A model generated the notes under the pieces. The model ran no database searches. It was not told the origin of the DNA and was given only the letters and a program-made list of their open reading frames with translations. Of a stretch of 64,000 bases of DNA, positions 55,072 through 62,939 are shown piece after piece. Position 1 is the stretch's first letter. Every line of letters starts with the position of its first letter. A program made the position numbers and the translations under genes. Source of the DNA: Chitinophaga oryzae (GTDB taxonomy: Bacteria > Bacteroidota > Bacteroidia > Chitinophagales > Chitinophagaceae); assembly GCF_012516375.2 (NCBI RefSeq), contig NZ_CP051204.2:1736001-1800000 (forward strand). Reading direction: 5' to 3'.

Positions 55072-55146
55072 GTATTTTCATTCCTGATTAAGGAGTGGTT
55101 ATTTTAAATATAAGATAAAGATCAGCTATTGCTTGGCTGGGCTTTA

Positions 55147-55345
55147 TCATTTAAGAATCGCTTGTGGTTTTGCTTTAGCGAGGAAAGCATCCAGGAGAGT
55201 ATATACACACTCTTTGTCTCTGTCTGAAAGTTCATTAATCTCATTAAGCCGCTTCATCATTTTAGGGTCTTTAAGTATGTTGGTATCGTTAGCTTCTTCA
55301 AGAAAAAACCGACTGTAGTATCTAAAGCTTGAATCAGGAAAATCC
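55147..55345 (-). pseudogene. C-terminal remnant of a second XRE-type regulator
   Basis: An open minus-strand frame without a start reads FRYYSRFFLEEAND, DPKMMKRLNEINELSDRD, then CVYTLLDAFLAKAKPQAILK and stop. The D-x(4)-KRL-x(2)-I-x(2)-L-x-D-x-D-x(4)-Y-x(2)-LD pattern matches the C-terminal part of the broken regulator at 54089. No HTH is left. It lies convergent to the cassette-2 immunity-like gene. Confidence 0.55.
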
Positions 55346-55666
55346 TACTGGGTCAAGTTTGGAAAAGGCACCACTGTCAAGGATAAGGATGAGGATATGA
55401 CGGACAAGAAAGTCATCGGTGTTGATGAAGATTTGCGTAACCGCTGGAGAAGAGGGGCTATTATCTGGAAGGAGGAAGGTTGGCAAAGAGCAGGCTTGAC
55501 ACGGGGAGACTTTGGTCGGACATCTATGGATAGTTACTACTTTATGGAATCTTTTTGTCAGGCAGCTAAAAATGCCGATTTTATTGATTTTGATATTACA
55601 AATTTTGTCTACAGGAAAAAACCGAATAGTGTTATTATATTAACTATAGCATTGTTAATATGTTAA
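55319..55666 (+). CDS. Orphan toxin-tip fragment (cassette 3)
   Basis: The frame is open from 55319, with the first ATG at 55397 (89 residues). The part before the ATG (SGKSYWVKFGKGTTVKDKDED) reads like protein, so the natural gene began further upstream, as expected for the tip of a larger toxin. It continues VIGVDEDLRNRWRRGAIIW and ends in a hydrophobic tail that may be out-of-frame sequence. The fold is unknown. It is followed by a small soluble gene, as in the other cassettes. Confidence 0.45.
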   Translation, partial: YLKLESGKSYWVKFGKGTTVKDKDEDMTDKKVIGVDEDLRNRWRRGAIIWKEEGWQRAGLTRGDFGRTSMDSYYFMESFCQAAKNADFIDFDITNFVYRKKPNSVIILTIALLIC

Positions 55667-55678
55667 AGGGAATTTTTA

Positions 55679-56059
55679 ATGAAAAATGGTGTGATTCAAG
55701 TTATTGATAACAAAGATTATAGTGAAGCTTTGGGTGAATTTAAAGAGGCCTATGCGCAGATATGGACTTTTCATATCTCGCTCAAGAGGCTGGTGATTAG
55801 ATTATCATTTACCAAGCAAAAAGAAGTGCTGTATATTTTAGCTGCTGGATGCGAACATGTACAGGGGGTATTTTCTTGGGAAAAGTCGGACCTTACTATT
55901 GAGAATGCTTCTGATAATACTGGACAGCATTACTTAACAAGAATTTTTGATAGGAATAGCTTATTTGAATTACAAGCATCGGGAGGTGTTGTATTGTTTT
56001 ATGGTAGTTCTGATGATCTTTGGTGGACGCTCGATGAGTTGAAAATAGATGGTGATTAG
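55679..56059 (+). CDS. Orphan immunity-like protein (cassette 3)
   Basis: The 126-residue protein has no signal and a mixed alpha/beta pattern (VIQVIDNKDYSEALGEFKEAY; GGVVLFYGSSDDLWWTLDELKI). The Trp-containing acidic end and AT-rich codon use are like other immunity-type genes. It follows the tip fragment by 12 bp. The family is unknown. Confidence 0.55.
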   Translation: MKNGVIQVIDNKDYSEALGEFKEAYAQIWTFHISLKRLVIRLSFTKQKEVLYILAAGCEHVQGVFSWEKSDLTIENASDNTGQHYLTRIFDRNSLFELQASGGVVLFYGSSDDLWWTLDELKIDGD

Positions 56060-56105
56060 TGCGTTAATCCAGTTCATTTGCCTATGTTCTCAGTTGATCA
56101 TAGTT

Positions 56106-56148
56106 TACATATCAGCAGTATTTTTTGGAAAAAATCTTTAAACTTAGA
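56106..56148 (-). repeat. Third copy of the regulator 3' end
   Basis: This 43-bp stretch is nearly identical to 54090-54133 (the last codons and stop region of the broken regulator). Its minus-strand frame reads SKFKDFFQK before diverging. It therefore marks a third regulator remnant, convergent to cassette 3. Confidence 0.75.
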
Positions 56149-56154
56149 CTCGAA

Positions 56155-56200
56155 CAGTTTAAAAGTAGAGAAAATGTGCAATTGAGCTGAGCTTGCTCCC
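56155..56200. mobile_element. Solo remnant of an IS3-type end
   Basis: 56155-56183 matches the left end of the IS at 247-275 in 27 of 29 bases. Right after it, TGAGCTTGCTCCC (56188-56200) matches the outer tip TGAGCTTGTACCC with two differences. No transposase remains. The rest of the gap to 56360 holds a hairpin (ATACGGGG at 56288 with CCCCGTAT at 56313) and a short frame ending LPEVEEVLATLNTMK that may be the end of another lost gene. Confidence 0.6.
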
Positions 56201-56360
56201 AACCCCGGCAGAAATAACCTGTGTTATTTCGATCTTCCCGAAGTGGAGGAGGTTTTAGCAACGCTCAACACAATGAAATGAATATAAATACGGGGCTTCG
56301 CCATCGGCTGTTCCCCGTATCACCATTATGATAAGTATGTCTTAGATCTCAGAATGTAAT

Positions 56361-57131
56361 TTACTGCGGATACAATATCTGCGTTGCACGCACATCCCAT
56401 GAGGTAAATCCATTCCATGGCAGTACGGTTGAATTCATCACAGAATTCGGATCTGAAGTCGGTGTTCCGGGAATTAATGTACCGAAAGTCTGGTTGGTGT
56501 GGTGGAACCCGATAGTATGACCGAATTCATGGGTGATGGCAAACAACTGCTGGGTGGCAGACATGGTGTTGTACTTGGAATTGATTTCAACGGTTACACC
56601 GGGCCTGCTGTCTGACCCTGGCAGGTAGGCTCGTGCGATCCAATTGGCGTTTTCATAACCCATGAAAATCCTGGTGTTGGCACTTGCGGCAGAGGTTACG
56701 ATAGACATTCCCAAACGGGTGCCGTTAACGGCGTTCCAGTTGGCGATGGCGCCTCTGATGGCTGTTTGCCATACAGCGGGAATGCCGGGCTCAAGGTAAA
56801 ACTTGATGTCGCTGTTGTAGGCATTGCTGACAATATAAGTGCCACGTCGTTGTTCTGTGTTGGGCCCTGCTTTCGAGTCGGCAACACGTTGTTGAAGGTC
56901 TGCAATAGTGATAATAATATCGTCTTCGATAATAACGCGGTCTTTCTCAAAGACAATGTGCTCGCGATCAAATCCCTGGTTGGCCAGGTAGTTCTTCATT
57001 TCTTCTACGGTGGTGGGGGCGGGCGTTGGGTCGTTCAGTGCTTGGTCTTTCTTGGAACAGGAGGAGAAGAGGAGGGTTAAGGAGGCAATACAGACGATTG
57101 CGCTCATGTAGAAACCATTAGAGTGTTTCAT
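56361..57131 (-). CDS. Secreted M57/HEIGH-type zinc metallopeptidase lipoprotein
   Basis: The 256-residue protein has a signal and lipobox LFSSC (Cys25). A short pro-region (DPTPAPTTVEEMKNYL) precedes the catalytic domain. The zinc motif HEFGHTIGFHH (H201, E202, H205, G208, H211) fits HExxHxxGxxH metzincin-like peptidases. Bacteroidota homologues are named dual-action HEIGH metallopeptidases. The later VMNST segment may be the Met-turn. It probably acts at the cell surface on proteins; the target is unknown. It is a single leftward gene. Confidence 0.88.
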   Translation of the reverse strand: MKHSNGFYMSAIVCIASLTLLFSSCSKKDQALNDPTPAPTTVEEMKNYLANQGFDREHIVFEKDRVIIEDDIIITIADLQQRVADSKAGPNTEQRRGTYIVSNAYNSDIKFYLEPGIPAVWQTAIRGAIANWNAVNGTRLGMSIVTSAASANTRIFMGYENANWIARAYLPGSDSRPGVTVEINSKYNTMSATQQLFAITHEFGHTIGFHHTNQTFGTLIPGTPTSDPNSVMNSTVLPWNGFTSWDVRATQILYPQ

Positions 57132-57233
57132 GCTAGACAGGTTTTTAGGTTAAGTAATAAAGAATGAATAATTCACTAAAACTAACGCCTGTCACGGTAA
57201 TACAATGGCAGTTTGAATTTTAGGCGGTAAATG

Positions 57234-57266
57234 AAAATCCCGGTCCATACGGACCGGGATTTTTTT
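57234..57266. terminator. Bidirectional hairpin terminator
   Basis: A 13-bp stem (57234-57246 with 57251-57263) with ATAC loop, A-run on one side and T7 on the other. It ends the leftward SGNH operon. Confidence 0.88.
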
Positions 57267-57276
57267 AGTAATGACT

Positions 57277-60162
57277 TTATGGATTTTCCTGTATTACTAC
57301 TGCATTGATATAGGAGAAATCGCCGTTGGTAGTGACTGACGGAGAGTGTACTGATAATTTGATATTACCGGATGCGTCTGGTATTACGTTGGTGACTACT
57401 TCCTCGCGGGTAGTATTGTCCGCTGCATCCTGCAATAACTCCGGACCTCCGTTTACACGCCACACGCCATACCTGGCGCCGCCGGCGCTGCTATTGCGGG
57501 AAGCGTACAGTTTGATAGTATATGTCTTACCCGGGTTCAATCCTTTGATAAGAAGATTGTCCATGCCGGTGGTATACTTCAGGGCATAGTTGAACCAGAA
57601 TGCTTTGAGCACGATATCAGGCACCACGCCACTGTTGTTATTGGTGGTGCTGCCGTCCGTATCGGAGGCCTGTGCTCCGGAGAAAGACGACCAGTAAGCT
57701 TTGGCATCGCTAACGTTGTCGATGGTCCAGTTGGTGACAGGGTCCGTCATGGTTACCCGTTGGTTGATGTTAGGGTTATACACATTGAACCAACCCGGTA
57801 TTGGGGTGACAGGGTTCTTACTGAAATGTACTCTCAGTGTTTTCTTCCCGTTGTTATTGGGATACACTTTCACGGTGGCCTGGGTGCTCAACGCCTCCCC
57901 GGTAGTGGTGGTGCCGGATACCTGGTAGATAAAGGTGCCGTTGGTCAGCCCGGCGATGCTGGCGGTGGCGCTGCTGCCATTGCTGATAGTAGTCGTATTC
58001 GGGCCTGAAACCTGGCTCCACTGGTAACTGCTCATCACTGCGCCGTTGATGGGCACTGCGGTCAGCTGCATCGTGCTCAGCGTAGTAGTGGTATCCCGCA
58101 GGGTCAACTGCGGAAGTACCGGCAATGTGCCCATAACGCCGATATCGATAAGGCTCACATGCGCAAAAGTGCTGCCGCTGCCTACACGCAGCACCAGGTC
58201 CACGGAGTCCATGCCGGTGATGCCATTGAACGTAACGGCCCTGTTGTAGTCTGGGGTGCCGCTGAGATTATAACGGGTATCCACTGATTGTGCAGTAGCC
58301 CAGGTCTCTTCGCCCAGTTTGGCCTGTAACGTACGGGGAGTAGCGTTGTCGTCAAGACGGGCGCCCCACAGTTTAATGTAATAGGTATTCGTTTTAACGA
58401 GCCCCTTCACACGCAGGGTGATACCATCCGGATTGATGGAGGAATGCAGGAACATGTTATCATACAGCGCCTGGTAGGGGTAGTCTCCTATCGGCACGCT
58501 GAACCCGTTGTAGTTGATGGATTTGGTGGCGGAAGAACCGAAGGTGCCCTGCGGTAAGCCCAATAACTGGACACTCATCCTGGTGGCGGAATTGGTAGTG
58601 GTCTTCAGTTGGGTGATAACGGCTTTGTCGGCGAAGCCGGCCACGCCGCCCGCACCATACCAGTTGTTCCAGTACTTGCCCCAGGTATCGGGCGCAGGGG
58701 TAGGTTTGCCGTCGGGAGTGGAGCCGTTAAGGGTATTAATACCATCGCCGCCAAGGTCAACGAGCAACCGGTAATTGTAATCATCTACGCCGGGAACAGA
58801 AGGGTTCTGTTTCTCGTCCAGCGTAGCGATATTGGAGTAAGGGGAAGATGTACCATCTTTCAGTTCTGCCTTTACCCGGAAATACTGTTTCGCATTGTTA
58901 AACCGGGGAAACGATCGCTTGACCACATTGGCTTCCTGTTCTGTGGCAAACTGGCTCCAGCTGTTTTTGTCCAGCGAAGAATCAATGACATACCGCTTCA
59001 CGCCTCTGACAGCCTGAAAATAATCGAGCCACCTGTCAAAAAGGTTGTTGGCGATAAACTGGTTGCCGGCGCTGGTAAGGTGGATGCCGTCGCCGTTGTT
59101 GTAAACGGGCAGAATGGCGCCAGCAGTGGTGGGGTCAACAAGGTCTTTGAAGCCTTCCACATATCGCTGTGGCCATAGTGTCCTGATGCTGTCGGCCAGC
59201 TGTCGCAGCATGCCCTGTTGCGAAGCAGTGTAGTTGGTACGGGGTTGCGTGGTTTCAAAGAAAACCACGACGCCTTTTGCCTGCGCGAGGGAGTCGACCT
59301 TCTTCAGGTTGGCGATACTCTCGTTGATGGCTATACCGGCAGAAGGATCGTTTGAAGGCAGCGATACAAAAATGAAATCCGGGTTCAGGCTGATAGCTGT
59401 TTCTATGTTATGCCCCAGGGTGCCGCCGTTTTGAACGGGCAGTATATCCTTGCTGCTATAACCGGCAACGGCCAGGTTGTCCCAGGTAGGGTTATAGGTA
59501 TTTGCCACAAGCCAGGCGTTTATTTTGTCACCAAGACGGTCCGGGTAGCTGAGGCCATACCCGGCCAGCGTAGAGGAACCGATACCCACCACCCTCGGGC
59601 TGAGGTATAACGTTTTGGCGTTGGTGCCCCACCGTAATATAAAGGCTTTACTGCCACTTTCCAGGATGCCGGCTTTGGGCAGCACCGTGCCTGGAGGCGA
59701 TGGTGTTCCGATGTTCACATCGCTGCCGTCGAGGGAGAGGTCCACGCCGCCCAGCGCTTCGATGTATATCTTGTCATTGGCCTGCAGCGCCGGATAGAAG
59801 ACGATCTTACCGCTCTGATCATTGACACCAACGCCGTTGGTATTGTTTCGGTATTGTAGCAAGCCGTTCCTCATGACTTTGATGAAATAGTTGGCCAGCG
59901 CGGGATGTTGATAAACGCTGTCGCCCGCGGCAGGATACCCGGGCTCTCCCACCCGGAACTGGATGGTTTGCCCCAGCTTCCTGAAAAGCGTTTTGCCGTC
60001 GCCGGTGTTAAAAAGATAACCGTTAACATCTTTGGTTTTGTTTCTCAGTACCAGTTCGGCATTGAGAATTTTAATGGAATCTTTTTCTATGCTGATAGGC
60101 GCCTGGGCGTGGGTAATCATTCCTGTTAACAGGAAAAGAACGGATAAAATAAGTTTGTTCAT
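57277..60162 (-). CDS. Secreted multidomain SGNH/GDSL esterase (961 residues)
   Basis: Signal peptide to about 20. An N-terminal domain (22-140) is shared with the next gene upstream and with the pseudogene at 33532. The SGNH hydrolase (about 185-395) has nucleophile S197 in GIGSST, SND (270-272) as block III, and D358/H361 in NGDGIHL as block V. Then come two malectin-like or CBM-like sandwiches (about 455-680 and 790-960) around an Ig/PKD-like part (about 690-770, AVMSSYQWSQVSG). It probably removes ester groups from carbohydrates outside the cell. No sorting signal is clear. Confidence 0.82.
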   Translation of the reverse strand: MNKLILSVLFLLTGMITHAQAPISIEKDSIKILNAELVLRNKTKDVNGYLFNTGDGKTLFRKLGQTIQFRVGEPGYPAAGDSVYQHPALANYFIKVMRNGLLQYRNNTNGVGVNDQSGKIVFYPALQANDKIYIEALGGVDLSLDGSDVNIGTPSPPGTVLPKAGILESGSKAFILRWGTNAKTLYLSPRVVGIGSSTLAGYGLSYPDRLGDKINAWLVANTYNPTWDNLAVAGYSSKDILPVQNGGTLGHNIETAISLNPDFIFVSLPSNDPSAGIAINESIANLKKVDSLAQAKGVVVFFETTQPRTNYTASQQGMLRQLADSIRTLWPQRYVEGFKDLVDPTTAGAILPVYNNGDGIHLTSAGNQFIANNLFDRWLDYFQAVRGVKRYVIDSSLDKNSWSQFATEQEANVVKRSFPRFNNAKQYFRVKAELKDGTSSPYSNIATLDEKQNPSVPGVDDYNYRLLVDLGGDGINTLNGSTPDGKPTPAPDTWGKYWNNWYGAGGVAGFADKAVITQLKTTTNSATRMSVQLLGLPQGTFGSSATKSINYNGFSVPIGDYPYQALYDNMFLHSSINPDGITLRVKGLVKTNTYYIKLWGARLDDNATPRTLQAKLGEETWATAQSVDTRYNLSGTPDYNRAVTFNGITGMDSVDLVLRVGSGSTFAHVSLIDIGVMGTLPVLPQLTLRDTTTTLSTMQLTAVPINGAVMSSYQWSQVSGPNTTTISNGSSATASIAGLTNGTFIYQVSGTTTTGEALSTQATVKVYPNNNGKKTLRVHFSKNPVTPIPGWFNVYNPNINQRVTMTDPVTNWTIDNVSDAKAYWSSFSGAQASDTDGSTTNNNSGVVPDIVLKAFWFNYALKYTTGMDNLLIKGLNPGKTYTIKLYASRNSSAGGARYGVWRVNGGPELLQDAADNTTREEVVTNVIPDASGNIKLSVHSPSVTTNGDFSYINAVVIQENP

Positions 60163-60173
60163 GGTAAAGGATT

Positions 60174-60605
60174 TTAATGTGCATTCACATGGACGATCGT
60201 ACTGAGCGCTTCTATATAAACGGTTTCCTGTGATACGAGCGCGGGCCGGAAGGTGATCCTGCCTGCTACTGTGTCAACAATCAGGGGGTGCTGAAGTAAA
60301 CCGTTGCGCCATACTTTGATGTTTTTCTGTTGAAAGTCGGGATGGGTGTACGTGCTGTCGCCTGCGACAGGAAACCCTGCATGCCCGACGGTGAACTGAA
60401 TACCCTTGCCGGCTTTCCTGAAGGTGGTGGCGCCGTTGGACTGGTTGAACAGGAAGCCCTGCACTTGTCTGCTTTGGTTGCGGATAACTATTTCTCCGCC
60501 GGTTACTTTTAACGAATCTCTTACAGCGCTGAGGGCTGACTGGGCTTCTGCACGTGCGGATGACAATGCGGCACAAAGGAATAGCCCGGAAAAATAACGT
60601 AACAT
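60174..60605 (-). CDS. Secreted stand-alone copy of the SGNH protein's N-terminal domain
   Basis: The 143-residue protein has a signal peptide (to about 22) and a single domain matching residues 22-140 of the following SGNH protein: VRDSLKVTGGEIVIRNQS, GFLFNQSNG, IQFTVGHAGFPVAGDSTY, IKVWRNGLLQ and VYIEAL. It lies 11 bp upstream on the same strand, so the two are co-expressed. The domain has no known function; the even spread of aromatic and glycine positions suggests a beta-sandwich used for binding or assembly. Confidence 0.75.
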   Translation of the reverse strand: MLRYFSGLFLCAALSSARAEAQSALSAVRDSLKVTGGEIVIRNQSRQVQGFLFNQSNGATTFRKAGKGIQFTVGHAGFPVAGDSTYTHPDFQQKNIKVWRNGLLQHPLIVDTVAGRITFRPALVSQETVYIEALSTIVHVNAH

Positions 60606-60957
60606 AATGCTTGCTTTAAATAAAAAATAAAAGGGCTGTTGGTAATAGTATAGGTGTTTTGCTAAAGCTGCATGTGTTGAACTATACCTGTAGTAATCGC
60701 AATTATATTGCTGGTATTTGGGTAACGAATCGTATAGGGACTACAGATAGGGTAACATTCTCAATACATTACCCGAATATACGTTTTTTTGGTGAATGGT
60801 ATTGGCTGATTTTTAAAAGACTTACTCGACAAGTAGAAATCGGCGTAGAATAATTATTTTTAGATAAATGTGAAGGTCAGTGATGGAAGGATTGATATGA
60901 TGTAATGACGCGTGCGTGGAAAGACCAATTTAACATAACCGGTATCGGCGCTTAATT
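60606..60957. other. AT-rich intergenic region
   Basis: A 352-bp gap between divergent units. It should hold the promoter of the leftward operon and of the lipoprotein pseudogene. No convincing TAnnTTTG pair or RNA gene could be recognised. A 64-codon frame at 60659-60853 has no supporting features. Confidence 0.5.
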
Positions 60958-61344
60958 ATGCAAACAATGTTTAAACCAATAGTAGTGCTCTTGCTACTAT
61001 TTCTAACTAGCTGCCTGTCCAATAAATTTCATTTTGATGTGCAGCACCAGGTGTTACGCTCAGATAACACAAAAGGTATCTCTGCTGTTTATCTGAAGAA
61101 CAATGCTGTTCAGGAGGAATTTTCCATCAGCTAGGAGAGCCTGGAGGAACCGTCCGCCTATGTCGATTTTAAGGCGATTCAGCCTTCCTATCGGGTGGAG
61201 AAAAACGGGAAGCCCATTGCACAGCGTCTTTTTAAATTATCGCCTGGGTCAACGTATACCATTGAAAGAGCTGGTGGTGATGCGGGCGCATTTTCCCTCA
61301 GGGTATCTACCGATATGAAGGGGAATGTAATAACAGTCCGCTGA
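60958..61344 (+). pseudogene. Lipoprotein gene interrupted by one amber codon
   Basis: From ATG 60958 a 128-codon frame has a signal and lipobox (VVLLLLFLTSC, Cys18). It then runs as good coding sequence through FHFDVQHQVLRSDNTKG to a single in-frame TAG at 61132-61134. The frame continues without further stops (YVDFKAIQPSYRVEKNG, FSLRVSTDMKGNVITVR) to TGA at 61342. A single nonsense change in a recently intact gene is the simplest reading. A sequencing error is possible. Confidence 0.65.
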
Positions 61345-61350
61345 CAACAC

Positions 61351-62799
61351 CTAAAAATTATACCCCATCCGCACCTTAATAGGGTCTGTTCTCGGCACAT
61401 GCTGGTTGTACAAAAAGTCGAACAGCACCATCATATTCCCTTTTAACTTACTGTTGATCTTATACTTCTTACTAAGACCGATAAGCCCGCTGGGCGTCCA
61501 GGCCTGACCGATACCTTCGTTGGCTCCGGGGTAGTCCGGCTGGAAGTTCTGTTCATAGCCGCCGTTGAGGTAGAAAGTGCCTTTCAGTTTCCAGTCGATG
61601 AAGGAGCGGATGCTGGCGCCCTGACCGCTGAAATGGATATCATTGAAGCCGGTACCCAGACCGAGCTTATAAGATGCGCCAATGCCTGCGCTGCCGTTTT
61701 TGTGGAACTTATAGGCTACCTGGCCGGCGAGGTCGCTGGTGGTGGGAAAGAATTTGGTGCTGCGCTGGAACTGTATGTTACTGCCGAATTCCAGCCTTTG
61801 CAGGAAACTTTTGGTCTTCAGTTCTTTCGGTTTGAAGTTGGGCATGTCGGCAGCGTTGTCCAGGTCGGGGAATTTGCTTTTGAGCTCGTTCATGCGGCTG
61901 CGGGCTTCGGCCATCTGTTGACCGACAGCGGCGCCTGCATTGGGGCCGCCACCCAGCCGTTGCTGGATGAGCTGTTCCACCTGTGAGCGGGTTTGCAGTC
62001 CTGCGAGGTCCTGTGGGGAAGCGCTGCCGCCTTGCAGGTTGAAGAGGCCGGCCAGCTGGGAGTGTTTCTGCATGAAATCATTAAAAGCGGGTACTTTTTT
62101 GATGATCTCCATGGCTTTCTGTTCTGCTTTCTTTTTGTCCTTGAAGACTTCTTTGTATTCTTTCAGTTGCTGGGCATAGTAATAGGCTTCCTTGTTCATT
62201 TTCTGAAGGTCTTTGGTGAAGCCGGTGTATTGGGCCAGTTGTTCTTTCAGCTGCTGTTTACGCTCGCGTATAAACGATTTGATGGCTTCGGCCTGCTGCA
62301 GCTTGTCCTTGAGGGCGTCCATGGACTTGCTGGCGTTGTTCAGTTTGTCGGTGAGACCTTTGGTTTGTTTGAGCAGGTCGCCGGAGCCTTTCAGGAAAGC
62401 GAGTGAGTTCTGCAGGCTGTCCAGGTAAGGGCCGCCGGGCTGGGAGAGGACGGCTGGTACCTTTACTTTCCCCAGTTTGCCTTTGAGGCGCGCCTGCAGG
62501 TTGCCCAGCGAGTCGATGCTGCGGGTGAATATATTTTTGGCGGCGAGGCTGTCTATTTTGGACAGTTTTTTCTGCATGGCCTGTTCTTCTTTCAGGAAGC
62601 GTTTGAGGGCTTTATCGGTGCGGGAGGTTACCTGTTTATTGAGCTTGTCGGCTTTGCTTTTGGCGGTGGAAATAAATTTTTCGGGTACCTGTTGCACTTT
62701 GGCGGCCACACTGTCTTTTTTAGCCAGGATATCCTGTGCCAGTACGGGCTGCAGGGAGCAACAACAAACCAGGAATATAATAGCGTGAAATAGTTTCAT
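61351..62799 (-). CDS. Outer-membrane protein with coiled-coil domain and C-terminal barrel
   Basis: From ATG 62799 the protein has 482 residues. A signal peptide (to VLAQ) is followed by about 300 residues of Lys/Gln/Leu-rich helices, probably coiled coil (KLNKQVTSRTDKALKRFLKEEQ, IKSFIRERKQQLKEQLAQY). About 165 residues of strands form the end (RLEFGSNIQFQRSTKFFPTTS, ASYKLGLGTGFNDIHFSG, IKVRMGYNF). The plan resembles the 814-residue protein at 34000, without obvious sequence identity. A frame extension upstream of 62799 would include the promoter, so it is not used. Function unknown. Confidence 0.75.
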   Translation of the reverse strand: MKLFHAIIFLVCCCSLQPVLAQDILAKKDSVAAKVQQVPEKFISTAKSKADKLNKQVTSRTDKALKRFLKEEQAMQKKLSKIDSLAAKNIFTRSIDSLGNLQARLKGKLGKVKVPAVLSQPGGPYLDSLQNSLAFLKGSGDLLKQTKGLTDKLNNASKSMDALKDKLQQAEAIKSFIRERKQQLKEQLAQYTGFTKDLQKMNKEAYYYAQQLKEYKEVFKDKKKAEQKAMEIIKKVPAFNDFMQKHSQLAGLFNLQGGSASPQDLAGLQTRSQVEQLIQQRLGGGPNAGAAVGQQMAEARSRMNELKSKFPDLDNAADMPNFKPKELKTKSFLQRLEFGSNIQFQRSTKFFPTTSDLAGQVAYKFHKNGSAGIGASYKLGLGTGFNDIHFSGQGASIRSFIDWKLKGTFYLNGGYEQNFQPDYPGANEGIGQAWTPSGLIGLSKKYKINSKLKGNMMVLFDFLYNQHVPRTDPIKVRMGYNF

Positions 62800-62816
62800 A
62801 TTATAGGTACGGGTTA

Positions 62817-62824
62817 CAAAAATA
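62817..62824 (-). promoter_or_regulatory. -7 promoter element of the coiled-coil outer-membrane gene
   Basis: TATTTTTG on the minus strand, 17 bp before the ATG at 62799, leaving a very short leader. Confidence 0.55.
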
Positions 62825-62874
62825 GTCTGACTGCTATAGGGCAGCAAGATAGGGATTATCCTTCAGATGCAGGC

Positions 62875-62905
62875 AAAAAAAATCCCCGGCCGTTGAGACC
62901 GGGGA
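62875..62905 (-). terminator. Rho-independent terminator after the ribonucleotide reductase gene
   Basis: A CCCCGG/CCGGGG stem (62884-62904) is followed on the minus strand by T8. It lies 35 bp beyond the stop. Confidence 0.8.
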
Positions 62906-62939
62906 GGTGATAATTATACTTATAAACCCTTTGCAAATC

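Noticed and set aside
55133..55318. 61-codon plus-strand frame rich in Ser and Leu
   Set aside because: The opposite strand gives a coherent regulator C-terminus over the same bases.
60659..60853. 64-codon protein in the intergenic region
   Set aside because: No signal, domain, promoter or ribosome site, and AT-rich random-looking composition.
61132..61134. Programmed readthrough or pyrrolysine at the TAG
   Set aside because: No pyl genes or special context are visible, and a simple nonsense mutation explains it.
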